Source: Telmatactis stephensoni (lineage: Eukaryota; Cnidaria; Anthozoa; Actiniaria; Isophelliidae). From it: a stretch of DNA of 64,000 nucleotides. Position 1 is the first letter of the stretch, and the number at the start of each line of letters is the position of its first letter. Below the pieces are notes generated by a model that did not search any database, was not told the DNA's origin, and saw only the letters and a program-made list of their open reading frames with translations. The DNA is taken from contig JALIZF010001490.1 in the NCBI GenBank assembly GCA_029948255.1, positions 124,001-188,000 of the forward strand, given 5' to 3'. Positions 1-13,500 of the stretch are shown here, one piece after another. The position numbers were made by a program, and so were the translations under genes.

Positions 1-692
1 TGTCAGCGAGGCCAACTAGAGGCATCGTTCTAAAGTTCCGGCTTAAGATCGATTTTCTTGAACAGAATTATACAGCGAAAATCGCGACCCGTATTTTTCT
101 TAACTTCGATTAATTTTTTTGTTTTGTCTTGTTTGGTTTTGTTTGGTTTTGTTTGTTTCTTTGTTGTTGTTGTTTTCTGTCAGACATATTTGAGGGTAGA
201 GTTTACTCAATTCAACTAACAATTTTCATGAATTTACTTAAGCTAAGCCACCAAGAATGACTAAAACAGAAAGAAAGAAACAACAACAACAGCAATAATT
301 TAATCAAAGTTGGAAGAAATGAGTCGCGATGCAACGATTTTCGTTGTAATGAGAAGGTAGTTTTTTTTCATCGGGTTAAATCAATACTACTGAAGACTTG
401 CTTTCGTAGGCACTATAGTTGTCGCTTGCCATTAACATAACAACGCTACAATGTATTGATAAAGAACAAGACACCATAGTTGTGGTCTCTTGGAAGGAAT
501 CGTTTTCAGACGTCGCACTTTCAAACAGAGAATGTATGGATTTTAGTCCCATTATAACCGGTAATCGATTTTTAATGTTCATTAATTGGTATTTCGATAA
601 TGGCGAGGTTCCACAGCTAGTTTCAAACGCATTCAGTATAAGAGTGGGGTGAGTGACTTCATGTATGACAAAGAAAAATAATTCAAACTCAC

Positions 693-1829
693 CAGCTTCA
701 GGAGTATTTCCACTTTCTTTGTTACTCACGATAAATCCCTCGCTGTTAGAGGCATTGACCCAGAATTCATAGTTATTGTAAGGCAGCAATCCATCGTAGG
801 TCCATTCCTTGTTTGGATTACCCAATACACGTTCGTTTCGAATCTCTGTGGCCATTACAGCAGAACCAGGAATGACAAACCTTCCTTTTATAACCAAGTA
901 ATACAAAAGGTTTCCATTAGGTTGTGCAACACTTGTCCACTTCACTTTCACCTGCCTTGCACTTATGATAGTTGCAGTTAGATGGATTGTACCATTGGGA
1001 GGAAGCTCGCCAGTGTAGCCACGTGCAGTCTCGCCAGGATTGCATCCTATCTTGGTACAAACTCGAACATAAAAACTATGTCGACTGTAGACTTTAAATC
1101 CATCCGCTGTATAGTTAGTTAATACGGTAGTATTTAATACTGGTGAAACAATGTCATCTTGATAAAGCTCGTAGCGGTTAATAATGCCATTAGGTTTCCT
1201 GGGGGGTAGTATGCGGACATGGATTGAATATGGAGAAAGTGCTGTTAGAATAGGGGCAGGGATATCACTTGGGATACCAGACAACGTTCTAGCGGAGCTA
1301 GCATTACTGAACGTTCCTCCGCCTCCAGAAAAAGCTTTAACTCGTACATAATACAAAGTCCCTGTTACTAGACCAGTAATTATTGCACTAAGGTCACTTC
1401 TTGTGCCATTGTAAACCATTCGATATCCTGGTCCTAGGGCTTCAGTGGTTGATATATGAATCTGGTATTCCCTAATTTCACCGTTTGGACGCGTCGGTTG
1501 ATCCCACTGTACTCGTATGGAATCATTGCTTTTGACTTCCAAAGTAGGGATGGACAATCCCTCTGGAGGAAGCTCTCCAGTGCGGATATTAACTTTAGGG
1601 CCAGTGGCACAGCCAACTATAGTGCATGCAGTCAGTTGAACAGAGTACTCTCGATACACGTCAAGGCCAGTAACGTTAAAGTGCTGATCAACACCACTGT
1701 ATACTAACTTATTGTCAACAGTCAGGTTGTATCCCGTAATAATCCCGTTTGGACTTGCGGGCGTGGCCCAAGAGAGAAGCAAGGCTCGTGGAAGTCTTAC
1801 AGCAATGGGTGCAGCAACACTTTCAGGTA
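693..1829 (-). CDS. USH2A: Usherin exon 17: about four FN3 domains
   Basis: Four FN3 domains with repeated W..P..PNG.i..Y motifs (WATPASPNGIITGYNL; WDQPTRPNGEIREYQI; PPRKPNGIINRYELY; WTSVAQPNGNLLYYLV). It starts after TTGTACAG and ends at a GTGAGTTT donor after ESGNTPEAG. This is the last exon visible; positions 1-692 are intron sequence with T/TTG-rich low complexity and no exon I can support. Confidence 0.9.
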
Positions 1830-4800
1830 CTGTACAAAGAAATGAGTAAATATCGAATATTACATCTACCGCCTATTCCGATGAAGCGCGACCGTGTAGA
1901 CGTTCATACCGATGTTTGCACGAGGATTTTAGACGTCAATCACTCTCTGAAGACTACAGAAATCTCTAATAAACTATTCTGAACATTTCTAAAGAAACTT
2001 TATTTCAGCTTTTTGTAACCGACGGCAATCAACTGTCTATTGCAGAGTACAAACTACAATGTCGATTAGTATAAGTGGTCGCGTTTCAACGGAAATGGCA
2101 TTATATAAACTATTACTTAAATAAACTATTGAGTTTAAGTGCTACGCGCTCTTAATCTTATAATTATTCCTATATCCTTTCGATGCTTTTATTCATAACA
2201 ATTTGCATTTACGAGTACATACAAAATGATGACAAACCTGCTTGTAGTGTGGTTACGTTAACTGATGGACCAGTACCATTTCCTCCCAACGTGAACGCAG
2301 CTATCTGGATATCATAGAGTGTGTAGGGGGTCAAGCCAGCCATGCTAGCCTTGAAGGTTTCCACATCGGTAACCTTGGTAACCACAGTGTCAGAGGGCTT
2401 TGCACGGTTACGCGCAATAAGATTATAGTAAATAATTAAACCGTTTGGTCTTTCAGGGCGTGACCATACAACTTCTACAGATCGACCATCTTGGAGTGGA
2501 GTGACACTTATAGGTGCAGAAATTCCAGTTGGCGCTGAAAAATAAATGTTTATATGTATGACGTGGTGGCTACAACTTCAAATCTCAGTGACGTTATAGC
2601 ATGCAGTGCAAGCAAGACCTTCTTAAGGCACTGTTACACGCTGCAACATTTGTCTGCAACTCGTCTCGACTTGCTTGGCGTTGCGAAGGAGGTGTTACTT
2701 GCCGGAAAATGGTACTGCAACGATTGCAGTAGAGTGTCCTGTAATGATGTTGTACGATGAAGGGTGTAACACACTGCAATGGTTCGTGCAACTTGTTTTG
2801 CATCGCCATTGCGAGTCGATCAGTTGCAGCAGAGTCCATAATACTAGGACGACTAAGGTTATTTTCAGTAATTTCGCCATCGCGCGCTAGGCTCTTAAAA
2901 CAACAGAATTCAAATGCCGAAAGCAAACGGTCCCGTCCGTGCGCATGTTAAAAGTCAAACTCTATTGTTTTGCGCACGCGATGGCGAACTTACTGAAAAT
3001 AGCCTTAGTCGCCACGAACATCGCACAAACATCAAGACTGAGTTTCGTTTTCTTAGTATTATGGTTTCTCGGTTGCAGAGAAATTTGCACCGTGTAACAG
3101 CAGATCTTTAGAAGCTGGAATGTGATGCGATGTAGTACAACTTACCTCCAGGTCCACTACGTGTTGATATCCATGGACTTTTAGACGAGCCAGATGTACC
3201 TTGGTGGAAGCTTGATACGCGATATAGGTAATCTGAAAACCATATACAGTCACATGTAAATAGGTGGGCGTATCAAGGGCATCTAGGATATTCAGGATAA
3301 CATCCTAGGATGAGGCATGCACACCGAGTAAGACCCCATTTACAGGAACCCTTGCGCGGCAACCCTAAACCTGGGCACGAGAACCGATTGGTTTTGGCAC
3401 GAGTCCCGTAATTATCATCGTTAAACTTTAGAAAATGGCAGGTCACTTTCACAATCCTTAGTGCTCTTTAATTTGTTCAACCGTTCCGATTTATTACTAA
3501 AATGTGCACCAAAGTGGGAAAAAAATCGATCAGCGTGCTCAGATTTTGTGATGCCTTGCCAGAAAAGGTTGTTGTGTATACGTAATTGAGGCGGCTTAAA
3601 GTATATCGATGGAGCATGGGGATATTACCAGTACCTTGCTCCTTCGATGAAGTATAGTAAATTGAGAATTCAAGCTAATAGACATTTAGAAAACAAATGG
3701 ACAGCTTGCAAAAACATAGGCTATATCAACGTCAATCAAAAAACATTTGGACATGTATCTTGCGACGGCCTTTCTACACAAATATGACGTTATATACAAA
3801 TGTGGTTGTCCCTTAGAAAACATCTTTTATTCGAGGAAACGAAGGAAAGAAAAAGATGCGTTTTCAAATTTATCTGGACAAGTGTACATGTGGATCTGCT
3901 GTGGTGTATGGTGTGGTGTGTGTGCTGCTGTGGATCTGTGGATCAGCTAATCTGAAATCAGCTGTTTTAAAAGGCTTGATAATTCTGAGTTCAATAAATT
4001 GCTTTCTTAAATTATAATCCAGATACAGTAGTAATTGGTTTAGAAACCACTCGATCACATAATTTTGAAACATAAGAATATATTTTTATAGCTGCAGTTA
4101 GAATCTCAAAGGTGGTTTCACTGAAGATCTTACCTACAAACGATTTGGCACTTGAATCAGTAAACTGTGTACTCTTTTGTGTAACAAGGTTGATGGCGTC
4201 CAAGTCCAGACATGTTCCCCGTTGTAGGGTTGTATTGACTGTATTATTAGAGGCACAACCATCCAAGTCAGCATTTCTTATTTTGATGACATCACGACTT
4301 AGAACTATCTTTTTTAAGGTTTGCAAGCTCTTAATACAACCACTAAAGGCATCCTCTGGATCTATTCCAGCATTCTTAGGCTTTCTCTACTGCTACGCTG
4401 TTTTCCAAAGGCACTCCACCAATATACACTTCTGAGGAAGGTGAAATTCCAGTAATTCCTTGAAGAATGTGATTTTTACCATTAACAGAAATAACGAAGC
4501 CTTTCGAACCAACGGAAAGGATCTCGACAAAATTCCAACTGCCATCACACAATTGTGAACCTGGAACTTCAAAGCTTGTCTTATTATTAGTGCCTTGCAG
4601 TTTGATGTTAACCCTGCCATTATGTAAAACTAAACCTAAATACGTTGAGGACCCGTATGTAAATACAAGAAGACCTGATTTCAATTGAGTACGGAATGCC
4701 ATTTCAAAGGGGAAAAGGTTTCCCCCAACAAGAACGTCGGATTTTAAGGCAATAAATCCACCTCCACGTAACAACACCCCGGGACTCTCCATTCCAATTG

Positions 4801-7489
4801 GACAGGCGTTTATTTCAGGATCAACACTTTCTTTCTTTAATGCCTTCTTCCAATCAAACTCTTTGGTATCTGACTTGAAATTCTTCAGGCAGCCAATAAA
4901 GTGTAATCTGTTTAGGACAGCGTTCCCACTGTCTGATCTTGTAATCTTAAAGTCACTACGTAAACCTCCAACATACACAGCCGTATAACCGCCAATAGTG
5001 GTCGAACCAGGTGCACTTGAACCACTACGTGAATATCGACCATCGATAGTCATGGTCCCAACTTGGTTATCTCGCGTAATTTTGACATGATGCCAATGAT
5101 TGTCATCGAATCGTGTATTTCCTGCCACAGTAAAAGCAGCTGGCCCTGTCTGGCAGTCAAAAACCAACCATGGTTTTCCGACGCGTAGTTCTACTGCAAG
5201 CAAATCCTCTTGTGAAGGGTCAGACACCAGGAACAGTATCAGACCGTTGGGGTGCTGGGTACGAAAAGAAAACTCAATCTCATTACGAGCACCCGGTGTG
5301 ATGAAGTCAGCGGGTAACTTGTAATAACCCAGGCCCGGAAAATGTACTCCAGCCGTTACTTCCTGTGGAGGGTCATTAAAAGCAGCTGGAGCACGTGACA
5401 CGTTGTACGATGGTGGTACAGGACCGTTGAGAATCTCGGGACGTTTCCACTCCAAGGAAACTGAATGTGAATCAACGTTGGTTACTCTGGGAGAAAGTTG
5501 GCCTTTAGGAGCTGAAAGATAAAATACCTGGAATAAGCCTAAGGTATAAAACGTTCTACCTCATCCTCTAACTATACCAGATCCTTCTGCGAGTAAGTTT
5601 TCTTACGCTTAGTTGATTTGGTTTTGAATTTTTGAATTTGTTTAGTGAAACTTCATCACAAAGACTAAGCGCAGTTCATAGAATCGCATACTGACAACAA
5701 GTTCACGATAACACCAGGAAAAATAGATTTCTGACCTGCAGATAAAGTCCTTTCAGAGGTCGATGCACTTTCTCCAGTACAGCGGTAGCTATTACAAGCA
5801 CGGACAGTCAATTTATACGTTGTGTATGGCTTTAGGTCATTTACTACCAGCGAACTGTCTGTTCCGTTAGCTCCCACTTCTCTTGGTGGCTCGTAGAGTT
5901 TGACAATGTACCGTACAATAATCCCCTGTGGTTTACTGGGAGGGCTCCACGTGACTTTGATGGCGTAACTGCTCACCGCTGCTGACTGCGGTTGTATAGC
6001 AGACTCACCACTAGGAACTGCAAAGCAATAGAGGGTATCAGAGGTGAAAAAATAAAATACAGGAAAAACAAAATAAAAATACATTCATGTTTACAAAGTA
6101 ACATTTTACTGGTAAGCATTAAGCACCGGAAATAATATTTCTTATCATAGACAAATGAAAAGGAAGGAAATATCTAGGAAAATATCTTCCTATGCTAGGA
6201 AATATCTAGGAAAATGTATTTTCCTACATTTGGTCAAATTCCAGTCACAGAAAATGCAATTTCCTATATACTAGTATTTCCTATCACAGGAAATGGGTAA
6301 TGGCGCCGTGTTTTACGATTTTTCTTTTTTATTCAGACTTAGTTCAGTGACTTTATTCTCTCACGAGGGTAACGAAGGGGAAAAAGACACTGCTCTTTTC
6401 AAAAAGAGTAAAATCAATTATTGAAAACAAATCCTAAATTCTTCTATGCATAAATACGTCAAAAAGTCTCAGAAATATGAACGTACGTTAAAGAACTGGA
6501 CCAGAACTAATTTTCCAATGTCAAATCCAAAAGTTTGAAGTCTGAATAACTTTTTGGCTCTTTAGACTTGAAGAATCCACGTTAAATGTTGAATTAAATT
6601 GAAATGTTAAATTAAATTGTTATGGGTCAGTTTTGACCGCATTACTAAGTCTTCAAAAAAACGTATTCTCATGTCGTCAAATATTTCTGATTAGTAGTAA
6701 AAAAATAATAAATAAATAAAAAAGCACGAAATTTGCTAAAACATTGGGCCTGTCCGGGAATTGAACCCGGGACCTCTCGCACCCTAAGCGAGAATCATAC
6801 CACTAGACCAACAGGCCGACTTAAAATTTTCGGGTAGTTTTACGTTATTTGAACACGCGCTCTTTGTCCATTGTTGTCTGTCCGGGTACCCGTTAACAAT
6901 GACAGCACTGATGGAAGCTTAACCTTTAAAAATGATTTTCAGTGCCTGTTTAAAATTTTGCATACACACACAAAATAAAAACGTCTAAATTTAAATTTAT
7001 TATCAAAATTGTTGTGAATAAAAGGAAAGAAAAGAAAAGGAGAAATAAATATTGCGTCGGCCGGGAATCGAACCCGGATCAACTGCTTGGAAGGCAGCTA
7101 TGCTAACCATTATACCACCGACGCCTCCACGTATTCGTAGGATATATTTTACCTATTTAAACGCCACATTGTACAATCTAATTTCTAAATTTAATATCTA
7201 ATTAGAATTTTCTAAAACTTAATGTCTTCATGGCTTTGAAAATTGTAATTTACTACGTTTTAAAATTAAACAAAGTTATTTGGCACATTTATAAGCTCAA
7301 CAATAACTTGACCCTTGACTTTGGAATGACTTGACGAAAGAATGAGGCACGCTGCTGTTAGAAATGTCATGAAAAACACTAAAAAAGGAAAATACATCCT
7401 AAATATAGCTAAAATAAACGATCAATAAAATATAAGTGGAAAGAAATTTCTCTTGGTGGCGGAGTCTGTTTAGCAAAAAATAAATAAAA

Positions 7490-7552
<63 letters not shown>

Positions 7553-10500
7553 ACAAACAAACAAACAAATAAATAATCTTGTTATATACCAACTGTCAAA
7601 GTCAATTTTTTCCGTGCTCTGATTGGGCGAGAGCGCATCACGTGAACGTCAACAAATTTTGCTGTTTCCCCAGCAACAACTCTCAGCGGGCAACAGTGAG
7701 TTTTATTGACCGGTAATAACAAAACCGGAAGTAGATTGAGCTTTGAAGGCGCGTTTTTGGCAGCGCACGTTTACAAATTCATTCATTCGGACATGCATGA
7801 GGCAAAACTCGTGTTTATTGCCAAACTTTTAAGACCAATATACAACATTTGTTCCGAGAAAAAGATGATAATCAACCAGGAATGTCACCAGAAGAGCTGC
7901 AACAATTCTCCGAAAAACTATGTGTGATAAAAAGGTCAGTTTTGTGTGAATTTTGATTAAAAACTTTAATTGTAGGCAGCGACGTTTTGCTTTTTATTTT
8001 GTTCTTTGACAGTTGGTATATAACAAAACACTCGGCTCCGCCTCGGGAAACATTGGCGGTCTCGGGACCACAAAACATACTGTTTCCCTCGGTCCCAGTC
8101 AATAAGTGCTAATTGTTATATACCAACTGTCAAAGTCAATTTTTTCCGTGCTCTGATTGGGCGAGAGCGCATCACGTGAACGTCAACAAATTTTGCTGTT
8201 TCCCCAGCAACAACTCTCAGCGGGCAACAGTGAGTTTTATTGACCGGTAATAACAAAACCGGAAGTAGATTGAGCTTTGAAGGCGCGTTTTTGGCAGCGC
8301 ACGTTTACAAATTCATTCATTCGGACATGCATGAGGCAAAACTCGTGTTTATTGCCAAACTTTTAAGACCAATATACAACATTTGTTCCGAGAAAAAGAT
8401 GATAATCAACCAGGAATGTCACCAGAAGAGCTGCAACAATTCTCCGAAAAACTATGTGTGATAAAAAGGTCAGTTTTGTGTGAATTTTGATTAAAAACTT
8501 TAATTGTAGGCAGCGACGTTTTGCTTTTTATTTTGTTCTTTGACAGTTGGTATATAACAAAACACTCGGCTCCGCCTCGGGAAACATTGGCGGTCTCGGG
8601 ACCACAAAACATACTGTTTCCCTCGGTCCCAGTCAATAAGTGCTAAATATTTGCTTCAATCTCGTAACCAGAGCCCACATTACTTTCGACCTGCGGTCAA
8701 TCACGTCGAGCATGCGCAGTAGCATAGTTTAACAATGTGCGAGTGAGTGAGTGACTCATTTGCATATTTTTATCCTTCACAAAAACTGTCCGATAAGCTA
8801 CGCTAACATTTTTCTTTATTGCAATCTTCAAAATCATACGTACAGTCAACTGTTTTTTGCCGATTTAGCATCCGTCAATCAAAATTAAAAATCGGATTAA
8901 CAAAGAAATTTTTTATTTTCTTTTGTTTCTCAAAATTTTATCAAACCAATTGTCAACCGATCAGAGTACGCGTCATCTGTACGTATGAGCTAGTGACGTC
9001 CGTACCGACAAAACGCATAATAGGGAGCTATTATGTACAGAGCATAATTACCTCCTTCGGCTGTCCTGACTTTCTTCCATGCACTTGAAGTAGCACCATT
9101 AACCTCGGCCGTGTAGGCAACAACACGAAACTCGTAGAAAGTAAAAGGTGCAAGGCTGGAGACTGTCATGTTGCGTACATCTACTGGGCTAGTTGGAGTA
9201 ATTACACTACCAGCTCCACTAAAAGGTGTACCACGCACGTATAAATCGTAGCGGAACACCTTGCCATTTGGCACTGGCGGCTCGTCCCAGTTAACTATAA
9301 CAGACTCGCCACCAGGAATTAGCGTAATGTTTGGCACTGGTTGGAAGTCTGGAGCTGCTTCACGAGTCTTGACAATCGCAGGAGGACTACGCCCACATCC
9401 TCCACTATTGCAAGCTAAAACTGTGAAATTATACGTGGTAAATGGCTTCAAATTAGATACGTCACAACTGAATATCAACCCTCGACAATGTTCGACTTCG
9501 GATGGACTTCGGCTGTTTACGGAAACCAGTCGGTACTGTATGATCAAACCATTGGTAATGAGAGGCTTTGTCCACGCAGCTTTAGCAGTTCGTGATTTTA
9601 CGTCTGTTACTGTTGGTGAGGCTATCTTTTCAGGTTTATCTTCCGGTGTTTTATAGACACGGTTGTCTTGGAAACTACGCGTGTGTCCTGCTTCCGTGTA
9701 AGTAAGTATATAATAATAATAGTACGAATTAGGCGTAAGTCCAGTATCATTGAAAGCTCTGTCAAGTCCTTTGTAGACCAAGGTTCCGTTACGGTAGAGT
9801 TCGTATCGGTCGATTATCCCATTGGGGTTATCTGGCTGATTCCACGTTGCACCAAGGACTCTGGATGATATCACTTTTACAAATGGAGGAGCTTGTTGAG
9901 ATGGCACTGAAAAAAAAATACATCAATTATAATGCGTGTGAAGCGCACTTGGTGTACAACGTAAACGGAAGGAAGGAAGGAAGGAAGGAAGGAAGGAAGG
10001 AAGGAAGGAAGGAAGGAAGGAAGGAAGGAAGGAAGGAAGGAAGGAAGGAAGGAAGGAAGGAAGGAAGGAAGGAAGGAAGGAAGGAAGGAAGGAAGGAAGG
10101 AAGGAAGGAAGGAAGGAAGGAAGGAAGGAAGGAAGGAAGGAAGGAAGGAAGGAAGGAAGGAAGGAAGGAAGGAAGGAAGGAAAAATTTGTTGTCTTCTAT
10201 TAACATGTTTTATAATTACCTCCACTACATCCAAATGAATTGTTACTCTGGAGATTGATAGTTCCAGCTTTACACTTGTCACATTTATCTCCCTGCACAT
10301 TTTTCTTACAACTCGTACATTTTCCTGAATCATCACAACCGTTGTTGGAACTTCCTGCCAGGTTACATCCACATGGTTGACAACTGAGAAAACAACAAAG
10401 ATGAGAAACATAAATAAGTACGTTTATTAGAATGTGTTTAGCCTCGAAACATTGATGAACTGGTTTAGATCAGTTACAAAATATTTGAGTGTATCTATCT

Positions 10501-13500
10501 TTTGAAAGGTTCGAAGTCATATCAATTATACCCTTCATTCCAGTTTCGGTTACTATGGTTTCTCTCTTACGATCTAGCTGCACAAATAGGAGATCGCTCA
10601 GCTCACAACCCATTTGAAATTGGTGTATACTCTTATCTAAGAAATGCTCTTTGGGAACTAGAACGATATGCTACTAACACAGACACCAACGAAATGTAAC
10701 GCGACGCGAATCTCTGACACCCAGGGTGCATTTTAGGAAACCCAGGGGTAAAATTCTATTGCTCATTTCTCGCTCAGGATAATTTTTTCTTGCAGGGAGA
10801 AACGAGCGACAAAATAATACAACTGGGTTTAATTTCTGAGGATGCGGGAAGCTCAGCCTTTTTGAAGGCCTGTCTGAACATGGTGTTAAATTGATGGCAG
10901 TCGCCTTATTCTCCGACTAGGCATTTTTCTTACGCAGTGCGTAAATATTCAAACGGTGCGGGAAACTTACTTTCCAGTATTAAAGCCATAGTTTCCAGGT
11001 AGACATCTATCACATCTCAACCCACCAATGTTAGGTTTACAAGGACATTGTCCTGTGATATTACAGTTTGTACTAACAGATCCTTTCACGTTGCAGTTGC
11101 ATGGTACACAGCCTTTTCCTGACGGATTCCAGTAGTATTCTTTACTACATGTATCACATTGCTTGCCTTCAACATTACTAAGACATGAACATTGGCCATT
11201 GCTACTGCACCCAAGAAAACCTGGAAAAGAAGGATTTTTAGGGCTATTTATTCAGTCTCTAAAGGATAAAGGCAACAACGAAGAACATCTTACAACTTAG
11301 GATCTAAGTTGTAATATATAGGACGTAAAACTTGCATGGACGTTTACATTTCGGTTTTATTCAAAACCATTCTCAAAACTAATGGTACAAATTCAGTGGC
11401 TGTATTCATTATCACTATTTGCACAGAAACAATAGTCAGCTAAACAAGGCGAGATCTTTTGTCGCTTTTATGCCATTGTTCAGTTTTGGCCCAAGAGTTT
11501 TAATGAAAAGTGATTCAAGGTTACCTTTCCCAGGAAACTAGCCTTTTGGGCGTGAAACTGTAAAGGGGAGGAGCAAGACTAAGGTTCCTCATTTTCGCCA
11601 CCTAAACTACATGAACACAACAACTTAAAAAAAGAAAGAAAAAGAAAAAAGAAAAAGAAGATAAAAGAAAAAGAAGAAAGCTAGAAAACCCCTTTAAGGG
11701 CATTCTAGAAACCTTCTATACTTACCCCCTGATGAAGGGTCCTGTGTTCCTTTGGGGAAACAATTACACTTCTGACAGCCCTCACGATTACTGAGGCTCA
11801 AGTTGTACGTTCCTACTTGACACTGGTTGCAGTTTTTACCAACCACATAACGCTTACAGGTACAATTACCAGACTGTACTTCACATTGACGAGACATCCC
11901 AACAGTTCCCTTGGGATCACACGTGCAAATAACGCAACCATCTGGATTGGATGACATGTTAAAATACCCAGTCTGACAACGATCACATCGTAGACCCTCT
12001 GTGTAGGTTTTGCAGTAGCACTGTCCATTTGCCTTGTTACATTTGTTGATTAGAGATGGTTTTGTACCTTCTTGAGAACAGTTACACGTCTTACAGCCAC
12101 TGGCACTTGGACTATGGTAGCCATCATCACATTGATCACATCGTCGACCGGTTGAGCCCGTTTTACATTGACATTGGCCAGAATTCCTGTTACAGACGTC
12201 ATTTGCAGATCCAAATGGGTCACAACCGCAGGCCTTACACCCCGTGGGCTCTAAGGCGCTCAGGCCATAAAAACCAGAACGACACGTATCACATTTGAGT
12301 CCAGTTACATTACTCTTACAGTCACACTGACCGCTGGATGCGTGACATGATGTCTTTGCGTTGATGGTACCTGCAGTGTTACACCCACAAGCAACGCAGC
12401 CTGTTGAGTGACTTGATTTAAGATCGAAGTAGCCTGGTTTACACTGATTGCACTGTCGTCCTTGAGTGAACTGTTTACACTGACATTGACCAGCCAATAC
12501 ACCTGATGTTGTACTGTCCTAAAGGCATAGGTATAGATTATTAATTCAATTCACTTACAATGTAATATGATTAATAAAGATGGCATTTATCGCGATCATT
12601 GTGCCTGGATATGTTTTGTTGACGTGGTTGTTGTTGTTGTTGTTGTTGTTTGTTTGCCTTGTTTTACTTTTATTTTAGTTTTACTTGTGTCTATTTCAAC
12701 GGTCTTTAAGTGTCGGTTATCTTAAATCTTGCTATCTCTCATCGAGCAAAATGCTTTCCTCGAATCAACGCCCGTCCTTCTTAATTTCAGGTTTAAGGTT
12801 TGCATATAAGGCCCTTGGTGCTTAATCGAAGAAATAAAAAATGATGTATAAAATATTTGCGATATAACGCGCGCGGTGATTGGGGCTGGCTACATTGTTT
12901 ACATCAGAGGACAGAGACATGTGCGCGCGTTTTATATTGTTCAATTAGATATAACGCGCGCTCTGATCGGCTAGCGACCGTGTTTGTATCATAGTACAAA
13001 GACATGCGCTCGCGTTTTATATTGCTTAAATACAATATACCGCCGCTCCCCCTTTCTCGACAAATAAAAGCGTTTTTATTAGTTACTCCATAACATATTT
13101 ATTAGTTACTCCATATCATATCATATCATACCTTGACACAATCCAGCTTGCTAGACAGTACACCAGGACCTGTACACTCACACGGCGTACATACATCGAC
13201 TGCTGTTAAACTCTTGCCGCTCTCTCTGTAATAGTTTTCTTTACAAGTCTGACAGTATCGTCCTGTGGTGTTATGTTGACAGTCAACGCACACACCACCA
13301 CCCCCTTGAGTTCTGAAGTTGGGGTTGGAGTCTAATGTCTGGTTGTAGTAGCATCTTGAGGCATGTTGGTTGCATTGACACTTTACACATGGGTAGCTGT
13401 TGGTGTTTGTACCTCGTCTGAATGGTTTGTTGTTGTACAAAGGTAAGCAACGCTCACACTAAAAAGATACAAACACATTTTGTTTTTGAGGACCTTTTGC

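Larger units (their letters stand above)
6018..9051. other. Usherin intron between exons 12 and 13
   Basis: A 3-kb intron. It contains short AGGAAA/TTTCCT-rich repeats (about 6,150-6,300), the two tRNA genes, an (AAAT)n microsatellite and the 534-bp tandem duplication. I see no additional exon. Confidence 0.7.

Noticed and set aside
2554..3111. Several overlapping 60-110-codon ORFs on both strands
   Set aside because: Mutually overlapping shadows in a usherin intron, with no splice context or domains.
7706..8636. Paired 73- and 76-codon ORFs
   Set aside because: Repeated exactly because the whole 534-bp unit is duplicated. They overlap on opposite strands and show no protein features.
9847..10411. 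ORFs of 109-162 codons with GRKE or FLPS repeats
   Set aside because: They are translations of the (GGAA)n microsatellite inside a usherin intron. Only the 10,220-10,383 part is real coding DNA, in a different frame.
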